A DNA stretch of 47,954 nucleotides from Acinetobacter rudis (lineage in GTDB: Bacteria > Pseudomonadota > Gammaproteobacteria > Pseudomonadales > Moraxellaceae): NCBI RefSeq assembly GCF_000829675.1, contig NZ_BBRX01000009.1, positions 1-47,954 of the forward strand. The letters are read 5' to 3'. Every line of letters begins with the position of its first letter. Position 1 is the stretch's first letter. This document shows, piece by piece, positions 25,937 through 34,860 of this stretch. The position numbers and the translations under genes were made by a program. The notes beneath the pieces were generated by a model. The model ran no database searches and was not told the DNA's origin. It worked only from the letters and a program-made list of their open reading frames with translations.

Positions 25937-26305
25937 ATGCCACATGTACAGGTAGAGTATTCGGCCAATATTCAGTCATTGGATAAAATCGGTTTGTTAA
26001 AGCAGATTAATCAGGCCCTAATTACAACAGGTTTGGTACAAGCACAAGATGTTAAGACTCGGATCACGGCTAATTTAGATTATGTAATCGGGCTTGGTGA
26101 TACTTCACAAGGCTATATTCATGTTCAATTATCGATTTTAAGCGGTCGAAATGAGACTGAAAAAGCACTATTGCAAGATCAAGTTCTGATTGCATTACAA
26201 GAGTTTCAAGCCGCTGCTCCACAAAAGTTGCAAGTTCAGCTCAGTAGTGAGCTCATTGAAATGTCTAAACAGTTTTATCGAAAAGCTGTTGTTGAAATAG
26301 CCTAA
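25937..26305 (+). CDS. 5-carboxymethyl-2-hydroxymuconate isomerase-like tautomerase
   Basis: A 122-residue protein of the HpcD/CHMI branch of the tautomerase superfamily, in which Met is removed and Pro2 becomes the catalytic base. The N-terminus MPHVQVEYSANIQ fits closely, as do LGDTSQGYIHVQLSIL and the C-terminal helix/strand pattern. CHMI works in 4-hydroxyphenylacetate catabolism, but no hpa genes are present here. The gene sits instead behind a Pif1-like helicase. Its biological substrate in this context is therefore open. Confidence 0.75.
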   Translation: MPHVQVEYSANIQSLDKIGLLKQINQALITTGLVQAQDVKTRITANLDYVIGLGDTSQGYIHVQLSILSGRNETEKALLQDQVLIALQEFQAAAPQKLQVQLSSELIEMSKQFYRKAVVEIA

Positions 26306-26310
26306 GCAAA
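26295..26310 (+). repeat. 16-bp repeat AAATAGCCTAAGCAAA, copy 1
   Basis: Exact 16-base copy overlapping the tautomerase stop codon. Identical copies lie at 27886-27901 and 32523-32538. Confidence 0.6.
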
Positions 26311-26326
26311 CTTACTTCATATTTAA

Positions 26327-26357
26327 AAAAACCCACCTCATGATAAGGTGGGTTTTT
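26327..26357 (+). terminator. Bidirectional terminator between tautomerase and Rieske genes
   Basis: ACCCACCT (26331-26338) pairs with AGGTGGGT (26346-26353), extended by an A-run on the left and a T-run on the right. It serves the convergent genes on both sides. Confidence 0.85.
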
Positions 26358-26380
26358 CTATTCAGACTTAAACGTCTGGT

Positions 26381-26701
26381 TTAATCGAGATAAATCCCGC
26401 CATCTGAATGAACCTTAATATTGACCTTATTGAGAGAGTCACCCATACAAGGCCCTGCAATGCATTCACCTGTTTCAACATTAAACAAGGCGCCGTGGGT
26501 AGAACACTCAATATATTCTTGATCTTGATCTAGAAATTGATTTTCTAAAAACTCAAGTTCAGTCTGTAGGTGAGGGCAAAGGTTTTGGTAGGCATAAAAT
26601 ACGCCATCGCGTTGAGTGATGAAAATAGTGGTGTTATCTTCAACCTCAAAACTGCGTGCTTCACGCTCTGGAATATCTTCAGTCATACAAATCTTTGTCA
26701 T
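26381..26701 (-). CDS. Rieske [2Fe-2S] ferredoxin-like protein
   Basis: A 106-residue small Rieske protein. The cluster ligands are C42 and H44 (LCPHLQ) and C66 and H69 (ECSTHGALF), with the two motifs spaced as in bacterial Rieske ferredoxins (NirD-, BphF- or CarAc-like). It is likely a soluble electron carrier; no oxygenase gene is nearby. The start ATG overlaps the stop of the PfkB kinase gene by four bases (ATGA), so the two are translationally coupled. Why a sugar/nucleoside kinase and a Rieske protein share an operon is not evident. Confidence 0.85.
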   Translation of the reverse strand: MTKICMTEDIPEREARSFEVEDNTTIFITQRDGVFYAYQNLCPHLQTELEFLENQFLDQDQEYIECSTHGALFNVETGECIAGPCMGDSLNKVNIKVHSDGGIYLD

Positions 26702-27717
26702 ACGGCAACCTTATCCTGTTGAGATTTTTGCATTAGTTTAGCATAGTCAGCTAATGCTAAACGTGGTCCATATTGTGCAACCACTTCACTTGAAATAAGT
26801 ATTGCGAGTTCAGCAGCACTTTGTAAATTTTGACCAGCAGTAAGTGCATAGATGAAAGCACCAGCAAATGCATCACCTGCACCATTCGTATCAACGGCAT
26901 GTACACGACGACCGTCGACTTGGAACTGTTCATCAGCAGTTGCAATTAAAGCACCTTTTGCACCCAGAGTAATCACTACAGTTTGGCTTAAGGCTTGTAG
27001 CTGTGTTAAAGCAGCAGCAAGATGATCTGTTTGAGTGTACATCATGGCTTCTTGTTCATTACAGAACAATAAATCAACGCCATCACCTAATAATTCATCT
27101 AAACCAGCACGTGCATATTGCACCATTGCAGGATCAGAAAGGGTGAGGGCGATTTTAACTTGATTTTCTTTAGCCAGTTGACGCGCTTGTAAGACGGCGG
27201 CTCGTGCTGAATCACTTGAAGAGAGATAACCTTCGATATACAACCACTTTGCTTGAGTCAATGGGCTAAAATCGATTTGTAAGCTAGAAAGGTCAGCAGT
27301 TGTGCCTAAAAATGTTTGCATGGTGCGTTCTGAATCTTCACTGATCAGCACCATACAGGTTCCAGTAATACCTGTACTTAATGATTTTTCTGAAGTTTGA
27401 ATTTTTGCTTCGCTTAGACCTTGTAAATAAATTTCCCCCAACTCGTCTTGACCCACACGGCAAGCATAGAAGGCTTTACCTCCTAAAGCACTAAAGGCCA
27501 CAGTAGTATTTGCAGCAGAGCCACCAGAAGCTTGTCCCTTGTATTGTTGTGTAGCGATTAGACTTGTATGAAGTTTAATTTGTGTTTCTGCATCGGCAAG
27601 TTGCATAGTGCCTTTTTGCAAAGCATGTTGCTGAAGAAACTGTTCGTCGATTCTAAATTCCTGATCAATGAGCGCATTTCCAATCGCAAAAAGGTCAACT
27701 GTTGCCATGTTATTCAT
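26698..27717 (-). CDS. PfkB-family carbohydrate/nucleoside kinase
   Basis: About 339 residues from ATG 27717; alternatives are ATG 27708 and, for the longest reading, 27738, and none has a clear ribosome site. It shows family motifs: GGSAANTTVAFSALGGKAFY near the N-terminus (substrate side), the lid region, and HAVDTNGAGDAFAGAFIYAL with the catalytic Asp and anion hole. The pattern is that of adenosine-kinase/ribokinase-like enzymes (FAIGNALIDQEF start), which phosphorylate a sugar or nucleoside with ATP. Exact specificity cannot be read. It is translationally coupled to the downstream Rieske gene. Confidence 0.85.
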   Translation of the reverse strand: MNNMATVDLFAIGNALIDQEFRIDEQFLQQHALQKGTMQLADAETQIKLHTSLIATQQYKGQASGGSAANTTVAFSALGGKAFYACRVGQDELGEIYLQGLSEAKIQTSEKSLSTGITGTCMVLISEDSERTMQTFLGTTADLSSLQIDFSPLTQAKWLYIEGYLSSSDSARAAVLQARQLAKENQVKIALTLSDPAMVQYARAGLDELLGDGVDLLFCNEQEAMMYTQTDHLAAALTQLQALSQTVVITLGAKGALIATADEQFQVDGRRVHAVDTNGAGDAFAGAFIYALTAGQNLQSAAELAILISSEVVAQYGPRLALADYAKLMQKSQQDKVAV

Positions 27718-27885
27718 CACATTTAAATAAAAAAGCAAAGTTTACACCAATGCTCAGGTTTTCTGTAGTGAGCTGAATGAAATTCAGCGGATTACACTTA
27801 TTCTTTATGGCGATGAATATTGAGACTTGTGCGATACAGACTGCGGTTTGGCTTATATGTCATGGTTATTGTACAAAATATATCA

Positions 27886-27901
27886 AAATAGCCTAAGCAA
27901 A
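27886..27901 (+). repeat. 16-bp repeat AAATAGCCTAAGCAAA, copy 2
   Basis: Exact copy in the divergent gap between the PfkB kinase gene and the M16C protease gene. Read on the minus strand it lies about 170 bases upstream of the kinase start. Confidence 0.6.
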
Positions 27902-28017
27902 AATAGTAATTTAAAAATTGTGGCAGTAAACACAAAATAGAAATGCGAAACTATCGTAATAACAGCATAACTGTAGTTATAATGCGGATTGCTTAAATAT
28001 TTTTACAAGGAGATGAC

Positions 28018-30957
28018 ATGACTGTCGATGTTACTGAAACAATCCAAAATACTATTCATCCTGCGTTTCAGTTGCTGCGTCAACATCATGTAGAAGCCTT
28101 GGATCTTAATGTTGCTCAATATCAACATAAGGTCACAGGAGCGGTTCATTATCATTTGGCCTCTGAAAGTGACGAAAATGTATTCCTCGTAGCATTTCGT
28201 ACTCAACCAATGGACTCCAAAGGTGAGGCACATATTTTAGAGCATACAGTGCTGTGTGGTTCGGAGAAATTCCCAGTACGTGATCCATTTTTTATGATGA
28301 TTCGCCGTTCACTAAATACATTTATGAACGCTTTTACAGCAGCAGATTGGACAGCATATCCATTTGCAACACAAAATAAAAAGGATTTTAATAACTTACT
28401 CGAAGTTTATCTCGATGCTGTTTTTGCTGCGAATCTAAATCCATTAGATTTTGCTCAAGAAGGGATTCGCATTGAACTTGAAGATGGACAACCTGTTTAT
28501 AAAGGGGTGGTATTTAACGAAATGAAGGGAGCAATGAGTGCACCTTCTGATCAGTTATATCATCAACTGGCTCATCATTTATTTCCTAAAACAACCTATC
28601 ACTACAACTCAGGTGGTGACCCTAAACATATTCCAGACTTGAGTTATGATGAGTTACTCGCTTTTTATCGTAGTCACTATCATCCAAGTAACGCGATATT
28701 CATGACTTTTGGTAATCAACCCGTTTATGAATTACAACAACAATTCGAACAGTTGGCTTTGCATAAGTTTGATCGTGGTGAAACCATTCATTCTGTTGCG
28801 GAACAACGTATTGCTGCACCCATAGAAGTTACAGAAACCTATGCACTAGACGCAGATGAATTAAAAGATAAAAGCTATCATATGTTGTCTTGGCTATTAC
28901 CTGAATCTAGCGACATTAAGTTACGCCTAGGTATGCGTTTAGTTGAGGGTATTTTACTGGAGAACTCTGCTTCTCCGTTACGTCACTATTTAGAAACTTG
29001 TGGTTATGCGCAGTCTACTGGCCCAATTATGGGCGTAGATGACTCTAACTATGAAATGACTTTCTATTGTGGTGTTCAGGGCTCAAATCCAGAACATGCA
29101 CAGAAGTTTAAAGATGGCGTTTTGAATGTTTTAAAACAAGTTGCAGAAAAACCTGTTGATCCAGTTATGGTTGAAGCAATTTTACATCAAATTGAGTTGC
29201 ATCAACGTGAAATTAATGGTGATGGTACACCATATGGGTTAACACTGATTTTAAATGGTTTAAGCAGTGCAATTCATCATAGTGATCCTATCGCCGTGTG
29301 GGATGTAGATGCTGCAATTGCTGAGGTGAAACAAGAACTACAAGACCCGATGTGGTTGTCAAACTTAATCCAAACACATTTATTGGATAACCCGCATCGC
29401 GTGCAAATGACTTTAGTTCCTGATGCAAATAAGACAGCGCAAGATTTGGCAGAAGAGCAGCAACGTTTGGCCGAGATTGGTGCAGCTTTAACGGAGGCAG
29501 ATCGTCAAGAGATCAATGATAAGGCTTTAGCATTACAGCAACGTCAAGACACTGTTGATGATATGGAGTTATTGCCAAAAGTAGGGTTAGAAGATGTACC
29601 AGCAGATTTAAATATTGCGCAAGGTCAATTGCGTGAAATCATCTGTAATAACATGGATACAGCTTTGCATCTCTATCATGCAGGAACCAACGGTCTGTAT
29701 TATCAACAGGTATTGATTAAAATACCTGAAGACGTTTTACAATCACCTTATTTTAATCTCTTGTCGATTTTAATGGGCGAAGTGGGTGCTGGTGAATACG
29801 ACTACCTAGAATTGCAACAATTACAAACTGCAGTAAGTGGTGGTTTAGGTATGGGTGCAAGTCTACGCAGTGGTGTTGATGATAAAGAGCAAATAAGTGC
29901 TTGGTTGACTTTAACGACTAAATCTTTAGCCAATAAAATGGATGCGATTCAACTGTTAAAGCTGGCATTTGAACAACTTCGATTTGATGAAAAAGACCGT
30001 ATTTTGGAGTTGTTACAGCAACGTAAAACACGTTGGGCATCACGTATTTCGGGTGCTGGACATAGTTATGCTATGCAAATAGCATCACGTGATATGAGTG
30101 CTTTAGGGCGCCGTGATTATCACAATACTGGATTAGGCGCATTAAATTGGCTCAGTGATCTTGTGCAAAATATTGAGCGAGATGAACAGGCTTATGCAGA
30201 TTTAATTGCTGAATTAAAAGCAATTCATCAACGATTATTGCAAGCACCAAAACAGTTCTTATTGGTTTGTGAAGAACAACAATCTGATGTGCTGATGGAA
30301 GAAGTACAAAAGGTTTGGGATAAATTACAGGTGAGTGATCTTCAACCACAGTTAAGCCCCGTTGTTGTTGAAAATAATACTGAAGATGAAGCTTGGTTGA
30401 TTCAGGCCAATGTTCAGTTCTGTGCTTCAGCCTATCCAGCGGTAGAAATTGCCCACCCAGATGCGACAGCACTTATGGTCTTAGCGGCTTATTTACGTAA
30501 TGGATATCTGCATAGTGCAATCCGTGAAAAAGGTGGTGCGTATGGTGGTGGCGCAAGCTATGACGGCAATGCATGTGCTTTTCGTTTTTATAGCTACCGT
30601 GATCCACGTTTAGCTGAAACATTCCGCGACTTTGAAGCCAGTATTGAGTGGTTAATGAATACTGAGCAGCATGCTTATCAACTTGAAGAAGCGATTCTTG
30701 GTTTGGTATCTAGCATGGATAAACCAGGGTCACCAGCGGGCGAGGCAATTGGCTCTTGTTATGCCTTGTTACATGGGCGTCGTCCAGCATTTAGAAAACA
30801 AATGCGTGAGCGTTTACTGCAAGTGACGCTTGAGGATATTAAACGAGTTGCAAAACAATACCTCATCGATCAAAATCCCACAAAAGCTGTGGTTGCGCCA
30901 GTGGCGAAGAAACAGGTTTTAAGTGATTTAGGTTTTAGCATAAAACAAGTTAAATAA
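28018..30957 (+). CDS. M16C (PreP-like) zinc metalloprotease
   Basis: A 979-residue insulinase-superfamily peptidase of the presequence-protease type, with two homologous halves. The inverted zinc motif HxxEH is at residues 72-76 (HILEHTVLCGS), and the distal Glu ligand is E168 in VVFNEMKGAMS. The C-terminal half carries the substrate-binding GGAYGGGASYDG. PreP-type enzymes are large clamshell proteases that degrade short unfolded peptides. There is no signal peptide, so it is cytosolic. A strong AAGGAG box at 28007-28012 and a TATAAT at 27978-27983 precede the ATG. pldA follows 18 bases later and is probably co-transcribed. Confidence 0.92.
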   Translation: MTVDVTETIQNTIHPAFQLLRQHHVEALDLNVAQYQHKVTGAVHYHLASESDENVFLVAFRTQPMDSKGEAHILEHTVLCGSEKFPVRDPFFMMIRRSLNTFMNAFTAADWTAYPFATQNKKDFNNLLEVYLDAVFAANLNPLDFAQEGIRIELEDGQPVYKGVVFNEMKGAMSAPSDQLYHQLAHHLFPKTTYHYNSGGDPKHIPDLSYDELLAFYRSHYHPSNAIFMTFGNQPVYELQQQFEQLALHKFDRGETIHSVAEQRIAAPIEVTETYALDADELKDKSYHMLSWLLPESSDIKLRLGMRLVEGILLENSASPLRHYLETCGYAQSTGPIMGVDDSNYEMTFYCGVQGSNPEHAQKFKDGVLNVLKQVAEKPVDPVMVEAILHQIELHQREINGDGTPYGLTLILNGLSSAIHHSDPIAVWDVDAAIAEVKQELQDPMWLSNLIQTHLLDNPHRVQMTLVPDANKTAQDLAEEQQRLAEIGAALTEADRQEINDKALALQQRQDTVDDMELLPKVGLEDVPADLNIAQGQLREIICNNMDTALHLYHAGTNGLYYQQVLIKIPEDVLQSPYFNLLSILMGEVGAGEYDYLELQQLQTAVSGGLGMGASLRSGVDDKEQISAWLTLTTKSLANKMDAIQLLKLAFEQLRFDEKDRILELLQQRKTRWASRISGAGHSYAMQIASRDMSALGRRDYHNTGLGALNWLSDLVQNIERDEQAYADLIAELKAIHQRLLQAPKQFLLVCEEQQSDVLMEEVQKVWDKLQVSDLQPQLSPVVVENNTEDEAWLIQANVQFCASAYPAVEIAHPDATALMVLAAYLRNGYLHSAIREKGGAYGGGASYDGNACAFRFYSYRDPRLAETFRDFEASIEWLMNTEQHAYQLEEAILGLVSSMDKPGSPAGEAIGSCYALLHGRRPAFRKQMRERLLQVTLEDIKRVAKQYLIDQNPTKAVVAPVAKKQVLSDLGFSIKQVK

Positions 30958-30975
30958 TGAGTTAATGGGGCATAT

Positions 30976-32142
30976 ATGTCGTTCAGGCCGTTTCGATACA
31001 GCAAATTAAAGCTGAGTATTTTTACAGTGCTCAGTTCTGGATTATTGAGCCAAGTGCATGCTGAAGATTTAGCGCAGCGGCAATATAAACCAAGTAGTGC
31101 CCAGGCCTGTGCGGCATTAGAGTCTAATGCCGATCGACTCTCATGTTATGACACATTATTTAAAACACCTGAGGTAGAAAGAACTGCTTTGGTATCAGAG
31201 CGTATTGCCGCAACTGATATTGAAAAAGAAGTACCCAAAGATGAGAAAAAAGGTATTACAGCAGCAATTGGTAAAAGTCTAGGCGGGATTTTTGCAGTTG
31301 AAGGTCCTCATTTTGATACCAACTCTTCGCTGCTTGATAAGCGTTGGGAGTTATCAGAGGAAAGTAAATTAGGGACTTGGAACATTCGTGCCCATCAACC
31401 CGTTTATTTACTTCCTGTGTTTTGGACCAGCAATAAAAATGAGCGTCCACATAGTCCAAACCCTGACAATACTGTGTCCGCTGAAGATGCTCAACATTTA
31501 GACTCTACAGAGTCTAAATTCCAAATTTCATTAAAAGCCAAGGCTTGGGAAAATATATTTGGCGACAATGGTGACCTCTGGATTGGTTATACTCAGTCAT
31601 CACGTTGGCAAGTTTATAATGCAGATGAGTCTCGTCCATTCCGTGAAACGAATTATGAGCCTGAAGCAAGTTTAATGTTTAGAACCAATTACGAGATTAT
31701 GGGGCTCAATGGCCGTTTACTTGGTGTGACCTTAAACCACCAATCTAATGGTGGTTCAGATCCAATATCACGTAGCTGGAACCGCGTCATATTTAACTTG
31801 GGTTTTGAAAAAGACAATTTTGCAATGATGATTCGTCCTTGGTATCGGATCGAAGAAGATTTTAAAGATGACAATAACCCTGATATTAAAGACTATATCG
31901 GTCGCGGTGATCTAACTACATTCTATCGTTGGAATGATCATGACTTTAGTTTGATGTTACGACATTCATTAAAAGGTGGAAGTCGATCGCATGGTGCTGC
32001 TCAGTTTGATTGGTCATTTCCAATAAAAGGGAAGTTACGAGGCCATTTCCAGTTATTTGATGGTTATGGTGAAAGTCTCATTGATTATAATCAGCGAGCA
32101 ACTTATGTTGGGCTCGGCGTTTCATTGATGGGATTGTACTAA
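30976..32142 (+). CDS. pldA: Outer-membrane phospholipase A1
   Basis: A 388-residue OMPLA. The N-terminal signal peptide ends around QVHA/ED. A ~90-residue periplasmic part follows, longer than in E. coli PldA, and then the beta-barrel. The catalytic site is H255, S257 and N269, in LNHQSNGGSDPISRSWNRV, with the same spacing as H142/S144/N156 of E. coli. The enzyme dimerises with calcium in the outer membrane and hydrolyses phospholipids that reach the outer leaflet. It is transcribed downstream of the M16C protease. A hairpin (32161-32169 with 32184-32192) lies beyond the stop. Confidence 0.92.
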   Translation: MSFRPFRYSKLKLSIFTVLSSGLLSQVHAEDLAQRQYKPSSAQACAALESNADRLSCYDTLFKTPEVERTALVSERIAATDIEKEVPKDEKKGITAAIGKSLGGIFAVEGPHFDTNSSLLDKRWELSEESKLGTWNIRAHQPVYLLPVFWTSNKNERPHSPNPDNTVSAEDAQHLDSTESKFQISLKAKAWENIFGDNGDLWIGYTQSSRWQVYNADESRPFRETNYEPEASLMFRTNYEIMGLNGRLLGVTLNHQSNGGSDPISRSWNRVIFNLGFEKDNFAMMIRPWYRIEEDFKDDNNPDIKDYIGRGDLTTFYRWNDHDFSLMLRHSLKGGSRSHGAAQFDWSFPIKGKLRGHFQLFDGYGESLIDYNQRATYVGLGVSLMGLY

Positions 32143-32160
32143 AACAGATAAAAAGAGGGG

Positions 32161-32192
32161 GCACTGTATCGAGGACAAACAATATACAGTGC
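32161..32192 (-). terminator. Possible terminator between pldA and tusE
   Basis: GCACTGTAT (32161-32169) pairs with ATACAGTGC (32184-32192). On the minus strand it is followed by a C-rich then T-rich run (CCCCCTCTTTTT), so it better suits the tus operon than pldA. Confidence 0.5.
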
Positions 32193-32209
32193 TATCAAGT
32201 ATTAGAATC

Positions 32210-32521
32210 TTATAAACAATTTGCAGGTTTGGGTAGGCCCGCTAGTCGACTCAAATGGCGAGCAACTAAGCCTGTATTAAATTTTTCCTGCAATAAAGCA
32301 TTAGTCATGTCTGCATCTACCGTTTTAATTAAATATTTAATCAAAGCGCGTGTCGTTGGTGAATGGCCAAATTGTTGATAGAACTGTCGGACCGCCAATA
32401 AAACTTGCATATGCCAATCGCTGAGCTCCAACTCCAAGGTTTGGGCCAGTTGTTGGGCAATCACTTCATCCCAAACTGTGTAATCGACAAGATGACCATC
32501 TTGATCAAGTTCTACATTCAT
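32210..32521 (-). CDS. tusE: Sulfur relay protein TusE (DsrC family)
   Basis: A 103-residue DsrC/TusE protein. Typical are the N-terminal DQDGHLVDYTVWDEVIA and the helix SDWHMQVLLAVRQFYQQFG. The C-terminal arm LAGLPKPANCL carries the penultimate Cys that accepts persulfide from TusBCD and passes it to MnmA for 2-thiolation of tRNA wobble uridine. It is the last gene of the minus-strand tusD-tusC-tusB-tusE set. It is separated from tusB by 78 bases that include a copy of the 16-bp repeat directly before the ATG. Confidence 0.9.
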   Translation of the reverse strand: MNVELDQDGHLVDYTVWDEVIAQQLAQTLELELSDWHMQVLLAVRQFYQQFGHSPTTRALIKYLIKTVDADMTNALLQEKFNTGLVARHLSRLAGLPKPANCL

Positions 32522-32522
32522 A

Positions 32523-32538
32523 AAATAGCCTAAGCAAA
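32523..32538 (+). repeat. 16-bp repeat AAATAGCCTAAGCAAA, copy 3
   Basis: Exact copy one base upstream of the tusE start codon on the minus strand (read TTTGCTTAGGCTATTT, then TATG). It supplies the AGG bases at ribosome-site distance from tusE. Confidence 0.6.
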
Positions 32539-32599
32539 TTTAAAATATTAAGTTTAAATTTCAAATAATCGATTACTCTTTACCACACTAAATATTAAA

Positions 32600-32893
32600 T
32601 CATTTAAATGTAATACAACGATTATATTCCAAAACGAGATCAGCAAATTGTGAGGAGTTTAGAAGCTTAATATGTGAAGGAGCTAACTCTTCATTTAACA
32701 AACCAAGTTCAGATTCGAGAATATAAATACGAGATTTTTCTATCAAGAATTGATTCATATAATGTAAAACGGCTTCACCCATTAAGATGATACTGTCATT
32801 TTCACTATAAATAGTTTCAATACGTTCAAGTATTGGCAAGGTCTTTTCATAATCAGATTGAACTAAATATAAACTTTTATCAGGGGAGGTCAT
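32600..32893 (-). CDS. tusB: Sulfur relay protein TusB (DsrH family)
   Basis: A 97-residue protein of the DsrH/TusB type, by its small Rossmann-like pattern (SLYLVQSDYEKTLPILERIE, DSIILMGEAVLHY, IYILESELGLL) and its place after tusC. It forms the TusBCD hexamer that relays sulfur from TusA to TusE. The sequence is divergent, and the assignment rests partly on gene order. Six bases separate its start from the tusC stop. Confidence 0.8.
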   Translation of the reverse strand: MTSPDKSLYLVQSDYEKTLPILERIETIYSENDSIILMGEAVLHYMNQFLIEKSRIYILESELGLLNEELAPSHIKLLNSSQFADLVLEYNRCITFK

Positions 32894-32899
32894 TTATAA

Positions 32900-33250
32900 T
32901 TACCAATACAAGACATAATCAAAAGATTGGATAAAATCTTTATTAACATCAACAAACTCAATTTCTTGTGTTGATTGGGTTACAAAGGGGGCATTTTTAT
33001 CTTTGCTTTGTATCAACACAGGCGTTAAATCATAGAATTCAAAACTTTCAACCAGCTGAGACGCCGCTTTAAATGCCTGTTTTAAACCGTCGAAACCTCG
33101 TTCAGTTTTTAATAGACTTAAACCAGCATCTTGAATTAATACGCTGACTTTACATCCAAAAGTAGCTAAAACCATGGTGGCTGAAATACTTTCATGAATG
33201 TTTAAGCTGGTTAAGTTGGATTGGGTTAATACAATAAGCACAGTACGCAC
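32900..33250 (-). CDS. tusC: Sulfur relay protein TusC (DsrF family)
   Basis: A 116-residue DsrF/TusC protein. Typical are the helix with ISATMVLATFGCKVSVLIQDAG and the downstream GLKQAFKAASQLVESFEFYD. It is the middle subunit of TusBCD. It lies 43 bases downstream of tusD and just upstream of tusB on the minus strand. Confidence 0.85.
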   Translation of the reverse strand: MRTVLIVLTQSNLTSLNIHESISATMVLATFGCKVSVLIQDAGLSLLKTERGFDGLKQAFKAASQLVESFEFYDLTPVLIQSKDKNAPFVTQSTQEIEFVDVNKDFIQSFDYVLYW

Positions 33251-33293
33251 ACAATTCGCCTTTTAAAAGCAACAATATATTAAATGTTAAGAC

Positions 33294-33662
33294 TTAGAAT
33301 CTAACCAAACGGTCAGTTACTTGAATCGCCTCGGCCAATTCACCAAGTCCAACTAATTCAAACCCAGGAGCAAGATTATTGGAAGGAAGATGGTGGCGAT
33401 TGGCATTTTCTTGATCTGTTATGCCTCTGGCAAGTGCCGCACTAACACAAACAGGAAGTCGAAGGCCAAGTTTAGCCCACTCATGGCTCAAATTGCGTTG
33501 ATCATCAGGAACCCACTGTAATTGATTTGCAACGCAGACACCATCTTGATAGAAAAAAACACGTACTTCATGTTTTTTCTCAATCAATGATTGAACGAGT
33601 GTATAAGCATGCCAAGCGTGGATCGAGCTTGGTGCTGAAGTAATAAGAACCAGAGTACTCAT
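33294..33662 (-). CDS. tusD: Sulfur relay protein TusD (DsrE family)
   Basis: A 122-residue DsrE/TusD protein. The active Cys lies in LPVCVSAALARGI, the position that carries the persulfide in TusD. The N-terminal LVLITSAPSSIHAWHAYTLV and VRVFFYQDGVCVA fit the family. It is the first gene of the tusDCBE set; the set is divergent from a broken epimerase gene across 76 bases, where its promoter must lie. No tusA or mnmA is in the window. Confidence 0.9.
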   Translation of the reverse strand: MSTLVLITSAPSSIHAWHAYTLVQSLIEKKHEVRVFFYQDGVCVANQLQWVPDDQRNLSHEWAKLGLRLPVCVSAALARGITDQENANRHHLPSNNLAPGFELVGLGELAEAIQVTDRLVRF

Positions 33663-33738
33663 AGTGCGTTCACGTCATGGAATAGCATAATTGACTTAAT
33701 AGGGTATTTAGAAAACATAAGAAATAGGAAATTACACA

Positions 33739-34737
33739 ATGATTTTAATCACTGGTGGCTTAGGATATATCGGTTCACACGTTGCACTAAGTTTATTAGC
33801 ACAACGACAAGAAGTTGTCATTATTGACAATCTTGCCAATGCAAGCTTAGAAATATTGGAACGTTTGGAATATATTTCAAGGATGTATATTCCTTTTGCC
33901 AAAATTGATATCCGCAATACACCTGCATTAAACAAGATTTTTGAACAATATTCAATTGATACTGTGGTACACACGGCGTCTTTTAAATCACTTGAAGAAT
34001 CAAATTTAAAACCTTTGGAATATTACAACGATAACGTTAGCTGTATTATGAGCTTATTGCGCTCAATGTAAAGAACAGGTGTACGACGTCTCATTCAATT
34101 ATCTAGTTTGACTGTATATGGCGAATCAAGTTTAGATTTAAATGAAGAGATTAAGTTTAATTATGCTTATCCAAATCCGTATATAAAATCACAACAAATG
34201 ATCGAGGAAATTATTCGTGATACCTTTAAAACGGATAATGAATGGCGAATTGCGATATTACGTCTTGGTAATGTCGCAGGTGCTTTTGAGCACGGTATTT
34301 TAGGTGAAGTGGTTACACCACTACCTAAAAATATTATTCCGTTGAGTATGCAGGTCGCATCTATGCAACGTGAAGCGATTGAGTTACAAAAATTTGCTCA
34401 AACAGCAGATCAAACAGTGCAACGCAGTTTTGTACATGTGCTCGATGTTTGCGATGCAATTTCAGCCAGTATTCTATGGCTACAACAGCAAACAAATGTC
34501 TGTGAGGCTTTTGATATCGCAAATGAAGTGACTTCAATTCAGTCGCTATTAGACACTATTTCGGCTGTGACTCAGGTAAATATAAAAACAATAGAACCAA
34601 GCTATGCTACGGTTACTTTAGATCAAATTGGCTCAAATAGTACCAAAGCACAGCGTGTACTCAATTGGAAAGCACAACGTTCCATTCATAAAATGATTGA
34701 AGATGAATGGAATTATTATAGAAATACAATCAAATGA
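33739..34737 (+). pseudogene. GalE-like NAD-dependent epimerase, interrupted by an in-frame TAA
   Basis: Bases 33739-34071 encode the N-terminal Rossmann part (TGGLGYIGSH cofactor motif, IIDNLANAS, VVHTASFKS). The gene then meets TAA at 34069-34071 and continues in the same frame without other stops to 34737 (VRRLIQLSSLTVYGESS, then GNVAGAFEHG, RSFVHVLDVCDAISA). A single nonsense change explains this. In addition, the YxxxK motif of the family appears as YIKSQ (34180-34194), so the Lys that activates the catalytic Tyr is replaced by Gln. The gene therefore looks inactive or repurposed. A TTG at 34108 could restart the C-terminal part, but that part alone lacks the cofactor site. Sequencing error at the stop is the main alternative. 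Confidence 0.8.
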
Positions 34738-34767
34738 AACTGATTATCATTTACTATCTCGCGAGTT

Positions 34768-34796
34768 TTGATTAGTATTTACGGATACATTATAAG
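34768..34796 (+). promoter_or_regulatory. Candidate sigma-70 promoter of fumC
   Basis: TTGATT (34768-34773) and TATAAG (34791-34796) are separated by 17 bases and lie 65 bases before the fumC start. Confidence 0.5.
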
Positions 34797-34860
34797 ATCC
34801 GCTTATGTTTGATTTTATTGTATAAATAGTATTCATGATCAAATCATCGCTGAGGTAGTT

